A stretch of 6,751 bases of DNA from Xanthobacteraceae bacterium (GTDB taxonomy: Bacteria; Pseudomonadota; Alphaproteobacteria; Rhizobiales; Xanthobacteraceae): contig JASHXZ010000659.1 in the NCBI GenBank assembly GCA_030043285.1, positions 1 through 6,751 of the forward strand, in the 5' to 3' direction. A program made the translations under genes and the position numbers. The notes beneath the pieces were generated by a model. The model worked only from the letters and a program-made list of their open reading frames with translations. It did not search any database and had not been told where the DNA came from. The stretch's first letter is position 1, and each line of letters begins with the position of its first letter. This document shows positions 1 to 6,058 of the stretch, one piece after another.

Positions 1-289
1 CGCCCTGGATCAGGAGGCCGGCCGGGAAACTGACGAAGGCCGGCCGCTCCTTGACGCGGTCCTCGAAAAACTTGCTCGGCCGCTTGGTCATCGCCGAGGT
101 GCGCGCCTTGCCGAGCGATACTTCGGCGGAAATGGCCGCGCAGCCGTCCATGCGCGCAAAGCCGAGCAGATAGCCGCCGTCATCGACGATCGAGATCGCC
201 ACGGCCCATTTGTGCTCGCTCGCTTTGGCCTCGCAGGCTGCCAGCAGCTTCTTCACATCCGCCAAGGTCAGGCTCGGTTTGGTGCGCAT
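1..289 (-). CDS. GlcG/HbpS (DUF336) family haem-binding-like protein, partial (N-terminal 96 residues)
   Basis: Reading leftward from the ATG at 289 the frame stays open to the window edge, so 96 residues are visible and the C-terminus is cut off; the family is usually about 130-150 residues. The start is fixed by a strong Shine-Dalgarno, GGAGG, 6 nt before the ATG. The protein opens with MRTKPSLTLADVKKLLAACE, has the family core 'AISIVDDGGYLLGFARMDG' around residues 32-50, and then the 'SLGKARTSAMTKRPS' helix, all typical of GlcG/HbpS proteins. No signal peptide is seen, so it is probably cytoplasmic. Members bind haem (HbpS of Streptomyces) or occur in glycolate and other catabolic loci (GlcG) with unclear function. 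It is divergent from the exported isochorismatase-like gene, with 114 bp between the start codons. Family assignment is firm; haem binding here is inference. Confidence 0.85.
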   Translation of the reverse strand, partial: MRTKPSLTLADVKKLLAACEAKASEHKWAVAISIVDDGGYLLGFARMDGCAAISAEVSLGKARTSAMTKRPSKFFEDRVKERPAFVSFPAGLLIQG

Positions 290-403
290 AAAAATCCTCC
301 GATAACGTGGCCGCATCCTTGCTATCAGCTAAAGCGGCGGCATGCTATTTTTCCAACCGGCTACTCTTTACACCACAAACCGCATTGCAAGGAGGACCGA
401 ACG
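290..403. promoter_or_regulatory. Divergent intergenic promoter region (HbpS-like / isochorismatase-like genes)
   Basis: This 114-bp gap separates two divergent start codons, so it must carry promoters for both unless one is silent. Candidate elements are weak. For the plus strand, TTGCTA (319-324) and TGCTAT (343-348) lie 18 nt apart. For the minus strand, TTGGAA (complement of 351-356) and TTTAGC (complement of 328-333) lie 17 nt apart. The two pairs overlap, which would couple the two genes' expression. Both genes have strong Shine-Dalgarno sites at the edges (minus GGAGG; plus AAGGAGGA at 389-396). No clear operator dyad or iron box is seen here. Confidence 0.35.
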
Positions 404-1060
404 ATGGCGACCACAATCCGGTCGTGCTTGGGCGCCGCGGCGATCGCGCTGGCCATGGCTATTCACGCAGCTACGCCAGCGTGCGCCACCGACGTCATCG
501 CCGATTGGCCGACCATCCAGATGCCGCCAGCGCCTGCGCTGAAAGCGGTCAGCATCGATCCAAAATCCACCGCGCTTTTGCTGTTCGACTTTATGAAGTC
601 GAACTGCGGCGAGCGGCCGCGCTGCGTCGCGGCAGTCCCGACGCTCAAAACCCTGCATGACCGGGCGCGTGCCGCCAACATGGTGGTGGCCTACACGCTG
701 CCTGGCGGCGGCACGATCATCGATCCGAGCATCGCGCCGCGCGCCGGTGAAGTCGTCGCGCAGAAGGCGGGCGGGCCCGACAAGTTCCTGGGCGACGATC
801 TCGACCAGCGCCTCAAGGAGCATGGCATCAAGACCGTGATCTTGTGCGGCACCTCGGCGCAAGGCGTCGGCCTCGGTACCGGCGCCGCTGCGGCGCAACG
901 CGGTTATCGCGTGATCTATCCGGTCGATTGTCTGCCGGCGGAGAGCGCGTTCCGCGAGGCTTATGCGGCGTGGCATATGGCTGGCGGCGGGCCGCCGGTG
1001 ACCACCAAATGGGTCACCGTAACGCGCAGCGACATGATCACGTTCGAGGACGCGAAATAA
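404..1060 (+). CDS. Exported isochorismatase-fold (cysteine hydrolase superfamily) protein lacking the usual nucleophilic Cys
   Basis: The 218-residue protein starts at the ATG at 404, preceded by AAGGAGGA with 7 nt spacing; upstream in-frame starts are rejected because they would bury the signal peptide and lack such a site. Residues 1-28 are a Sec signal peptide (basic n-region, hydrophobic AAAIALAMAI, AxA-type cleavage after ATPACA), so the product is probably periplasmic. The fold is recognisable: 'TALLLFDF' with the conserved Asp at D62, a Lys at K121 before 'GGPDKFLGDDL', and 'GIKTVILCGTSAQG' (141-154) followed by the 'AAAAQRGYRVIYPVDC' strand-helix. Aligned without gaps to the family pattern 'CGVATNVCV', the catalytic Cys position is Val155. 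EntB/PhzD-type isochorismatases also lack this Cys (they have Gly), so the protein could be a Cys-independent hydrolase, or non-catalytic. C69 and C74 could form a disulfide. Substrate unknown. Confidence 0.8.
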   Translation: MATTIRSCLGAAAIALAMAIHAATPACATDVIADWPTIQMPPAPALKAVSIDPKSTALLLFDFMKSNCGERPRCVAAVPTLKTLHDRARAANMVVAYTLPGGGTIIDPSIAPRAGEVVAQKAGGPDKFLGDDLDQRLKEHGIKTVILCGTSAQGVGLGTGAAAAQRGYRVIYPVDCLPAESAFREAYAAWHMAGGGPPVTTKWVTVTRSDMITFEDAK

Positions 1061-1104
1061 GCTTCGATCCGGGTGGCATACGGCCGACTTGCCAGCGCGC
1101 TGCT
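1061..1104. other. Short convergent intergenic gap with a weak stem-loop
   Basis: This 44-bp gap separates the ends of the plus-strand isochorismatase-like gene and minus-strand tonB. TGGCA (1074-1078) and TGCCA (1090-1094) can pair around an 11-nt loop containing CGGCCG. There is no T-run on either side, so it is at best a weak bidirectional terminator. Confidence 0.2.
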
Positions 1105-1836
1105 TCACTGGAGCGAGAAGCGGAGCGGCACGGTGAAGCTGTATTCGTTTTTGGTCATGCTCGGAGGGAATGCCGGCAGCGGCTGGGCGCGCTCGATCAT
1201 GGCTAAAGCCTCATCGTCGAGCTCGGCGTGGCCGGAGCTGCGCACGATCTTGCGGGAGAGCACGTGACCGTCGCGATTGAGCAAGAACTCGAGCAACGCC
1301 ACCCCTACCTCGCCGCGTTCACGGGCGCCGCGCGGATAGCGCTTTAATTGCTGCAGGCGGCGCATCAGCAGCGTCTGATACGACCGTGGGACTTGCGGTG
1401 CGCCGCCCTTGGTCGGCGCCGCGGTGATCGGCGCCGGCGGCTTCGGCTCCTCGACCTTCTCCGGCGGCTTGACTTCGGGCGGCGGGACGTCGGCGGTGGT
1501 GACGTCCGGCTCAGGCGGCGGCGGGGTGATTTTTTGCGGCTCCACCGGCTTCGGCGGCGCCGGCGGCGTCGCCTTCTGCTCGATCATCGCTTCGGGCGCC
1601 GCCGCGACATTGAGCTTGACGTCGGCGGTCGAGTCGATCGGATCGAGCTCGATGCTGATCTCTTCGGTATTGTCGCCAGCGGGTTGGTCCGGGGCGCGCC
1701 AGAACAGATAGCCGACGAGCAGCGCGGCGTGCACCGCGGCAACAAGGACGCCGGCGAAGGCCCAGCGGGCAAAATCGCGCGGCGTCTCGTCGCCGAACCA
1801 CAAATCCTCAAACCAACTCGCGGTCCGCGCCGTCAT
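1105..1836 (-). CDS. tonB: TonB energy-transducer protein
   Basis: This 243-residue protein has the classic TonB layout: a short cytoplasmic start (1-23), one membrane anchor (about 24-46) carrying a His at position 35 like the conserved anchor His of TonB, a Pro/Glu/Lys-rich periplasm-spanning stretch (about 90-138, with repeated PPxP, EPxP and KPPE units), and a C-terminal TonB domain (about 150-243) with the 'YP' motif at 167-168 ('QLKRYPRGARERGEVGVALL'), 'DGHVLSRKIVRSSGHAELDDEAL' and a terminal beta strand. It transmits proton-motive-force energy from ExbB/ExbD to outer-membrane receptors. Its ATG overlaps the exbD stop (ATGA at 1836-1833), with a GGGAAG Shine-Dalgarno inside exbD, so translation is probably coupled. 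It is the last gene of the leftward operon and ends 44 bp from the convergent isochorismatase-like gene. Confidence 0.93.
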   Translation of the reverse strand: MTARTASWFEDLWFGDETPRDFARWAFAGVLVAAVHAALLVGYLFWRAPDQPAGDNTEEISIELDPIDSTADVKLNVAAAPEAMIEQKATPPAPPKPVEPQKITPPPPEPDVTTADVPPPEVKPPEKVEEPKPPAPITAAPTKGGAPQVPRSYQTLLMRRLQQLKRYPRGARERGEVGVALLEFLLNRDGHVLSRKIVRSSGHAELDDEALAMIERAQPLPAFPPSMTKNEYSFTVPLRFSLQ

Positions 1837-2258
1837 TGTGCTTCCCGCTGCTCCAGGCCGAGCAGGTTGAATTTCAGATAGCCGGCTTTCCGCACCGTCT
1901 CGATCAGCTGGTAAAAATCGCCGTACGGCACGGCGCGATCGACGCTGAGCCGCACGTGGCGGTCCTTGTCGCCGCCGCTCAAATCGTCGAGCCGCGCCGG
2001 CAGTCCCGACAGCGTGGTGTCGGCATCGTCGATGGTCAAGGTGCGGTCGGCCTTGAGCGTCACGTCGATCGGCTTTTGCGGATGCGGCTGCGGCAGCGCG
2101 GCCGAGCGCGGCAGGTCGACGGCGATATCGACGGTGGCGAGCGGCGCCGCCACCATGAAGATGATCAACAGCACCAGCATCACGTCGATGAACGGCGTGA
2201 CATTGATGTCGTGCACCTCGGTGAGCTCGTCCTCGCCGTGATCGAGACGAATGGCCAT
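1833..2258 (-). CDS. exbD: ExbD, proton-channel subunit of the TonB motor
   Basis: The protein is 141 residues, the normal size for ExbD. The start is the ATG at 2258: it gives MAIRLDHGEDELTEVHDINV, the usual short cytoplasmic N-terminus, and has GGAG 8 nt upstream just after the exbB stop. The frame stays open further upstream only as a shadow of exbB. A single membrane segment (about 22-42) carries the invariant protonatable Asp at D25 within 'NVTPFIDVMLVLLIIF', followed by a periplasmic ExbD/TolR domain (about 60-141) with 'LKADRTLTI', 'VRLSVDRAVPYGDFYQLIETVRKAGY'. With ExbB it forms the inner-membrane stator that powers TonB. It lies 14 nt downstream of exbB and overlaps tonB by four bases. 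TolR is the other candidate, but the direct tonB neighbour and receptor context favour ExbD. Confidence 0.93.
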   Translation of the reverse strand: MAIRLDHGEDELTEVHDINVTPFIDVMLVLLIIFMVAAPLATVDIAVDLPRSAALPQPHPQKPIDVTLKADRTLTIDDADTTLSGLPARLDDLSGGDKDRHVRLSVDRAVPYGDFYQLIETVRKAGYLKFNLLGLEQREAQ

Positions 2259-2272
2259 GGCGACGCTCCGGT

Positions 2273-3364
2273 TTACTCGGCGGCGTGGGCGAGCGGCAGG
2301 CGGCGGGCGCGGTCGAGATCGCGGCTTACGAGCCGCATGATCTGCGCCGAGGCATCGCCGATCAGCGCCCGATAGTGCGCGGTCTGCCGCGCCAGCACGT
2401 TGTAGATCATCACGGCCGGGATGGCGGCGATCAGCCCCATGGCGGTGGCAAGCAGCGCCTGCGCGATGCCGGGCGCCACCACCGCGAGGTTCGTGGTGTT
2501 GGCGTTGGAGATACCGATGAAGCTGTTCATGATGCCCCACACGGTGCCGAACAGGCCGACGAACGGCGCGGTCGAACCGATGGTGGCGAGCACGCCGGTG
2601 CCGCGCGAAATTTTGCGGCCGGCGGCCATTTCCAGGCGTTCGAGCTGCAAGCCGATACGCTCCTTCAAGCCTTCGCCGGAGCCGCTCGCCGACAGCCGCA
2701 CTTCCTGGCCGGCGGCTTGGAGCGCCTGCGCTACCGGACCGTCGGCTTGGCGCAACGCGTCATGGGCTTCGATGAGCGTCGTCGCCTTAGCGAGGACGCG
2801 CAGGCCGCGGCGCACTTGGCTGCGCGCGCGGCGCAGCTCCAGCGTCTTGGCGAAGAACGCCGTCCAGGTGATGAGCGAGGCAAAGGCCAGCCCGATCATC
2901 ACCGCCTTCACCACGCGGTCGGCATCGAGATACATACCGACTAGCGACAGCTGGTGCGGCAGCAATGCGCCGCCGATGGCCGGCTGACCGGGCGCGGGTG
3001 AGGGCGCCGGATTCGCATTCGATCCGGCTTCGTCGGCGGCGGGCTGTGGCGCGGCCGTATTGGCAGCCGGCTGAGCTGGAACCGCACTGCCACCCGATTG
3101 TTGCGGGACGGGTGCGGCCGCATTCGGCGCGGCGGCCTGTGGCGCGACCGCAGCCGGCGCCGGTTGAGCTTGCGCTGGGGCGGCGGCAGGAGACGGCTGC
3201 GCTGCCTGCGGCACCGGCGCATCTTGCGCCTGCGCGTGGGCCGATGGAGCCGCAGCGAGCAGTACAGCGGCGGCGAAAAACGCCAGCCGCGGCAAGGCGC
3301 CGCGCCAAATCGCGCGGATCGGGCTCAAACCAGGGCGCTGCCAATCAGTTCGCATCGTCATCAT
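2273..3364 (-). CDS. exbB: ExbB with long Ala/Pro/Gln-rich N-terminal extension
   Basis: The protein is 363 residues, longer than the roughly 240-residue enterobacterial ExbB. The N-terminus looks like a signal peptide (hydrophobic stretch 25-42, cleavage near 'SAHAQA'), followed by a low-complexity Ala/Pro/Gln region (about 45-130) that is presumably periplasmic. The MotA/TolQ/ExbB domain follows, with three membrane segments: about 152-171, 259-282 and 295-324. The signature stretches '[20 protein letters not shown]' and '[20 protein letters not shown]' are intact, as is the cytoplasmic charged domain between segments 1 and 2. It forms the pentameric channel scaffold around ExbD that drives TonB. 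The start at 3364 has two in-frame alternatives close by (3361, 3355); the Shine-Dalgarno is weak (GAAGAA/GGGA), suggesting coupling to the receptor gene whose stop is 31 nt upstream. Confidence 0.93.
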   Translation of the reverse strand: MMTMRTDWQRPGLSPIRAIWRGALPRLAFFAAAVLLAAAPSAHAQAQDAPVPQAAQPSPAAAPAQAQPAPAAVAPQAAAPNAAAPVPQQSGGSAVPAQPAANTAAPQPAADEAGSNANPAPSPAPGQPAIGGALLPHQLSLVGMYLDADRVVKAVMIGLAFASLITWTAFFAKTLELRRARSQVRRGLRVLAKATTLIEAHDALRQADGPVAQALQAAGQEVRLSASGSGEGLKERIGLQLERLEMAAGRKISRGTGVLATIGSTAPFVGLFGTVWGIMNSFIGISNANTTNLAVVAPGIAQALLATAMGLIAAIPAVMIYNVLARQTAHYRALIGDASAQIMRLVSRDLDRARRLPLAHAAE

Positions 3365-3395
3365 GTCCCGTTCTTCGTCGTCGTTCTACCGGTGC

Positions 3396-5780
3396 TCAAT
3401 AGTGCCAGGCGGCTTTCACATAGTAGGTCCGCGGGTCGCCGACGAAGCCGCCGGCGCTCTCCGCGAACGTGTAGTAGGTCACGTTGCCGATATTCTTGAT
3501 GCCGATTTGCGCATCCCAACGGGGTTGATAATAGCCGAACATGGCGTCCATCACCGTCGAGGGCGGAACCCATGATGTATTGCCGCTATTGGCGTAGGTC
3601 AGGCTGTTATAGGAGAGGCCGCCGCCAACGCGGAAACCGTGAACTCCGTTTATGGCAAAGTCGTAACTCGTCCAAAGGTTGAAGATATAGCGTGGAACGC
3701 CGACCGGCCAGTTGCCGACCTGCGAAGGCGTGCCTGGCACCGCGGTCAGCACCGCATTTTGCGCAATCGCATTGGCCAACAGCTTCCACTGCGGCGTGAT
3801 TGCGAATTGCAGGTCGGCATCGATGCCGCGCGAGTTCTGCGCATTAAACGAGATGGTGTCCGTCGTCGTGTTTTCGGTGAACACGTTGGTACGGTAGATT
3901 GCGAAAACGGCTGGCGTGAAGACCAAGCGTCCGTCCGGTGTCGAGAATTTGATGCCGGCTTCGTATTCGAGACCCGATTCCGGGGCAAACACGCCGTTCT
4001 GCGTCGTCTCCGAGTTGAAGTTGGTCAGGTAGCTCTTCGAGATGCCGGCGAACGGCGCCACGCCGGGAAAGATTTTGTACAGCGTGCCGACGCTCCAGCT
4101 GGTCGGGGTATCGGTTTCGGTATCGACCACCCCGGGTTCGAGCGGCGTGCCGTTCTGCTCGAACCGGCCAGGCGCCGGATTGGTGGCGGATTGCGCCACA
4201 TAGGCGAGCGGCGTCAACTGCTCGTACCAGTGCTCCCGGCGAATTCCGAGGCGCACCTTCCATTGATCGGTGACGTCGATCTGGTCGGTCGCGTAGGTAG
4301 AGAGATACAGCGCGCTCAGGTCGTCGATCATGCCGGGAAGCGCTGCCGTCCGCATGAAGTCTAGTCCCGCGGTCGAGGTCTCCGGAACGACCGGCGCGTA
4401 GATGTTGGTGATGTTCGGCAGGTTGGCGGTGGCGCGGTTATCGTCGATGCTCTCCCACTCGACCTGCGCGCCGGTCAACAGCGTATGGCCGACCGGGCCG
4501 GTGTGGAACTTCCAGACCGGCTCGAACTGATAGATGAAGTCGTTGTCGTGGTCGGTCTGCTCGCGCAGCTGCCGACACCCGCTCGCGGTCGGGGACGGGC
4601 AACCCGCGCTTCCTTCCTCAAACAGTCCGCCGACCAGCGTGATGGTGCCGCCGCCGGAATTGCGCAGGATGTCGACGTCGCGGTGCGTCAACGACAGGCG
4701 ATTGTTGACCGTGAGGTAATCCGCCACCCACCAGGAATCGGTCGCAGTGGCGCGCGCGAAGTTTTGATTGCCCTCATCGAAGGGCGTCGAATATTTCGCC
4801 GTGTCAGGGACAGCCAGCGGAATGCCGGCGTTGCTGCGGCCATTGAAATAGAGAATGCCGTAGCTGTCGGGCGTGCGCTCGATATGGCGCAGGTCGAGCG
4901 CGAACGTGGTGACGTGGTTGTCGTGATTCCAGCTCAGCACCGGGCGGATTTCGTAATCGGCGCTTTTGAGGTCGCGGAAGCCGTCGGCGTGCTGCACCAA
5001 GCCATCGATGCGATAGGCCCAGCCGGGAAGCGTCCCCGGGCCGGTGGCGTAGAGACTGGTGGTCGTGGCGCCGAACGAGCCGAGTTGCTCGCTGATGCCA
5101 TAGCCCGGGATTGGCGACGGCAGGTAGTGGACGACATTGATGCTGCCGCCGGGCGTGGTGCTGCCGAACAGCGAGGAACCGGGCCCTTTGAGGACTTCAA
5201 GGCTTTGCACGCCGTTGAGCGAGTGTGGAAAGCCGTTGAACTGGTCGCCGTCCGGAATGCCGTCGCTGTAGATGCGGGCATCCATGCCGCGGATGGTGTA
5301 GCGATCGAAGAAGCCGTAGCTCGACGAGCCGCCGATATTGATGCCGCTCACGTCCTTGACCGCATCGTTCAAGCTGGTGCCGCCCTGCTCGACGATCTGG
5401 CTGCGCGGCACCACGACCACGCTTTGCGGCAGATCGCCGAGCGGCGTGCCGGTCTTGGCCAAACCTGGAACCTGCTGCAGGCCGGTCTGGGTGCCGGACG
5501 TGCCGGTGCCTGTCGCTGCGGCGGGCGCCGGGCCGGTACTCGCAACATTGGCCGGCGCTGCCGGCGTGGCGCGCCGCGGCGCGGTGCGCTTCGGCTTCGG
5601 TTTTAGCTTCGGCGCCGCGACGACGATTTCCGGCATCGTTACGACTGCTGGGTTCGCCGGCGTCTGCGCGGACGCGTGCGAAGCAGCGGCAAGGCAAGTG
5701 GCCCCACCAAAAATCGCGAAAGAGCAGTTGAGACAGACACGGCCACTCCGGCACTGTCGATGACAATTGTGCACCACCAC
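3396..5780 (-). CDS. TonB-dependent siderophore-type outer-membrane receptor
   Basis: With a GTG start at 5780 (AAGG 5 nt upstream) the product is 794 residues, usual for the family. The start is chosen because it places a signal peptide at residues 1-38 (basic Arg-containing n-region, hydrophobic core, cleavage at 'SHASA|QT'). A TonB-box-like 'VTMPEIVVAA' (47-56) follows, then a Lys/Pro/Ala/Gly-rich linker (57-110), the plug domain (about 111-225, with 'TIRGMDARIYSDGIPDGDQF' and 'VQSLEVLKGPGSSLFGSTTP'), and a 22-strand-type barrel to the C-terminus, which ends in the aromatic 'AWHY'. Late family motifs 'SRGIDADLQFAI' (650-661) and 'IKNIGNVTYY' (761-770) are present. C394 and C402 probably form a disulfide in a surface loop. 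It imports a ferric-siderophore-like ligand powered by the exbB-exbD-tonB genes directly downstream. The exact ligand cannot be told; an ATG at 6050 is an alternative start. Confidence 0.9.
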   Translation of the reverse strand: MVVHNCHRQCRSGRVCLNCSFAIFGGATCLAAASHASAQTPANPAVVTMPEIVVAAPKLKPKPKRTAPRRATPAAPANVASTGPAPAAATGTGTSGTQTGLQQVPGLAKTGTPLGDLPQSVVVVPRSQIVEQGGTSLNDAVKDVSGINIGGSSSYGFFDRYTIRGMDARIYSDGIPDGDQFNGFPHSLNGVQSLEVLKGPGSSLFGSTTPGGSINVVHYLPSPIPGYGISEQLGSFGATTTSLYATGPGTLPGWAYRIDGLVQHADGFRDLKSADYEIRPVLSWNHDNHVTTFALDLRHIERTPDSYGILYFNGRSNAGIPLAVPDTAKYSTPFDEGNQNFARATATDSWWVADYLTVNNRLSLTHRDVDILRNSGGGTITLVGGLFEEGSAGCPSPTASGCRQLREQTDHDNDFIYQFEPVWKFHTGPVGHTLLTGAQVEWESIDDNRATANLPNITNIYAPVVPETSTAGLDFMRTAALPGMIDDLSALYLSTYATDQIDVTDQWKVRLGIRREHWYEQLTPLAYVAQSATNPAPGRFEQNGTPLEPGVVDTETDTPTSWSVGTLYKIFPGVAPFAGISKSYLTNFNSETTQNGVFAPESGLEYEAGIKFSTPDGRLVFTPAVFAIYRTNVFTENTTTDTISFNAQNSRGIDADLQFAITPQWKLLANAIAQNAVLTAVPGTPSQVGNWPVGVPRYIFNLWTSYDFAINGVHGFRVGGGLSYNSLTYANSGNTSWVPPSTVMDAMFGYYQPRWDAQIGIKNIGNVTYYTFAESAGGFVGDPRTYYVKAAWHY

Positions 5781-5795
5781 ATCCCTTACTTTGAC

Positions 5796-5812
5796 TTTAG
5801 AACAATGAAAAA
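5796..5812. promoter_or_regulatory. Candidate Irr-binding iron control element (ICE-like), one perfect half-site
   Basis: The known ICE pattern in rhizobia is TTTAGAA-N3-TTCTAAA. Here TTTAGAA at 5796-5802 is a perfect half-site, followed by CAA and then TGAAAAA (5806-5812), which matches 4 of 7 bases of the second half. The element lies 15 nt before the GTG start of the receptor gene, a position suited to blocking transcription. Irr acts in Bradyrhizobiaceae and Rhizobiaceae and senses iron through haem status. The motif is seen in sequence; binding by Irr is inferred from the motif and the iron-uptake context. Confidence 0.45.
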
Positions 5813-5832
5813 CTGCGTTTACGATCAAATAC

Positions 5833-5861
5833 TTCGTAGCATCGGGAGAGTGACCGCTCAA
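5833..5861 (-). promoter_or_regulatory. Candidate promoter of the receptor-exbB-exbD-tonB operon
   Basis: On the minus strand TTGAGC (complement of 5856-5861, 4 of 6 matches to TTGACA) and TACGAA (complement of 5833-5838, 3 of 6 matches to TATAAT) are separated by 17 nt. Transcription would begin near 5826, giving a leader of about 46 nt with the ICE-like element just after the start point. Matches are weak. A perfect TATAAT occurs further upstream (complement of 5892-5897) but lacks a good -35 partner, so it may be the AT-rich background. Confidence 0.3.
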
Positions 5862-5908
5862 CGACGATCGTGTGTGTCGGCAAAAATCGAAATTATAATA
5901 ATTAAAAA

Positions 5909-5924
5909 CTGAAATCTGTTTCAG
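5909..5924. promoter_or_regulatory. Perfect inverted repeat CTGAAA-N4-TTTCAG upstream of the receptor operon
   Basis: Six-base arms flank a four-base centre (TCTG), directly next to the AT-rich stretch at 5890-5908. It resembles an operator half-site pair more than a terminator: there is no GC-rich stem, although A/T runs flank it. The RirA iron-responsive pattern TGA-N9-TCA is not met, since the spacing here is eight. Its role is unknown. Confidence 0.3.
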
Positions 5925-6058
5925 GCGCTCTCGATTTCGTCCTCCATGGTTCATCCGCCCGCGCGACAGCGTCGCCGCGCCCGTTTGCTGCGACTGCGGA
6001 ACGCAACGTCGCGTCTGAGATTGCCGCGATCGGAAATGGGGCGCAGGCATGGCGGCTC

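Larger units (their letters stand above)
5781..6058. other. Intergenic region with AT-rich core between the outer-membrane protein and receptor genes
   Basis: The 278-bp region has two halves. About 5781-5935 is much more AT-rich than the rest of the window and contains the AATTATAATAATTAAAAA run, the dyad, the ICE-like site and the candidate promoter. About 5936-6058 is GC-rich like the surrounding genes and shows no convincing terminator for the outer-membrane protein gene: GCGAC-AGC-GTCGC at 5963-5975 forms only a 5-bp stem without a T-run. On the minus strand this region is an open frame continuous with the receptor, beginning at an ATG at 6050. Confidence 0.6.

Noticed and set aside
1074..1094. 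TGGCA/TGCCA stem as a bidirectional terminator
   Set aside because: The stem is five base pairs with a long loop and no T-run, so it is only listed as a weak possibility in the gap entry.
368..1108. Long minus-strand open frame opposite the isochorismatase-like gene
   Set aside because: Its Arg/Ala/His-rich product has no domain, whereas the plus strand encodes a recognisable fold with signal peptide and a strong Shine-Dalgarno.
1348..2375. Plus-strand open frames opposite tonB and exbD with Arg- and Gly-rich products
   Set aside because: They are mirror readings of the Pro-rich TonB arm and the ExbD gene; no ribosome sites or domains.
2259..2540. Upstream extension of the exbD frame to an earlier ATG
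   Set aside because: The extension lies wholly inside exbB and gives an Arg/His/Pro-rich nonsense N-terminus; the ATG at 2258 yields a standard ExbD.
2960..3240. Tandem repeat or CRISPR-like array in the Ala/Pro/Gln-coding region
   Set aside because: The similarity between units comes from repeated codons (GCG, CCG, CAA) in an open frame; there is no fixed repeat length or spacer.
4485..5606. Long plus-strand open frame (373 codons) opposite the receptor gene
   Set aside because: It is the antisense shadow of a clear TonB-dependent receptor; its product is Arg/Ala/Val-rich with no recognisable domain, as expected from high-GC third positions.
5909..5924. RirA iron-responsive operator
   Set aside because: The TGA and TCA triplets are eight bases apart rather than the nine of the described pattern.
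5921..5947. Eight-codon minus-strand micro-ORF (MEDEIESA) upstream of the receptor
   Set aside because: There is no good Shine-Dalgarno and no attenuator-like structure after it; such short frames occur by chance.
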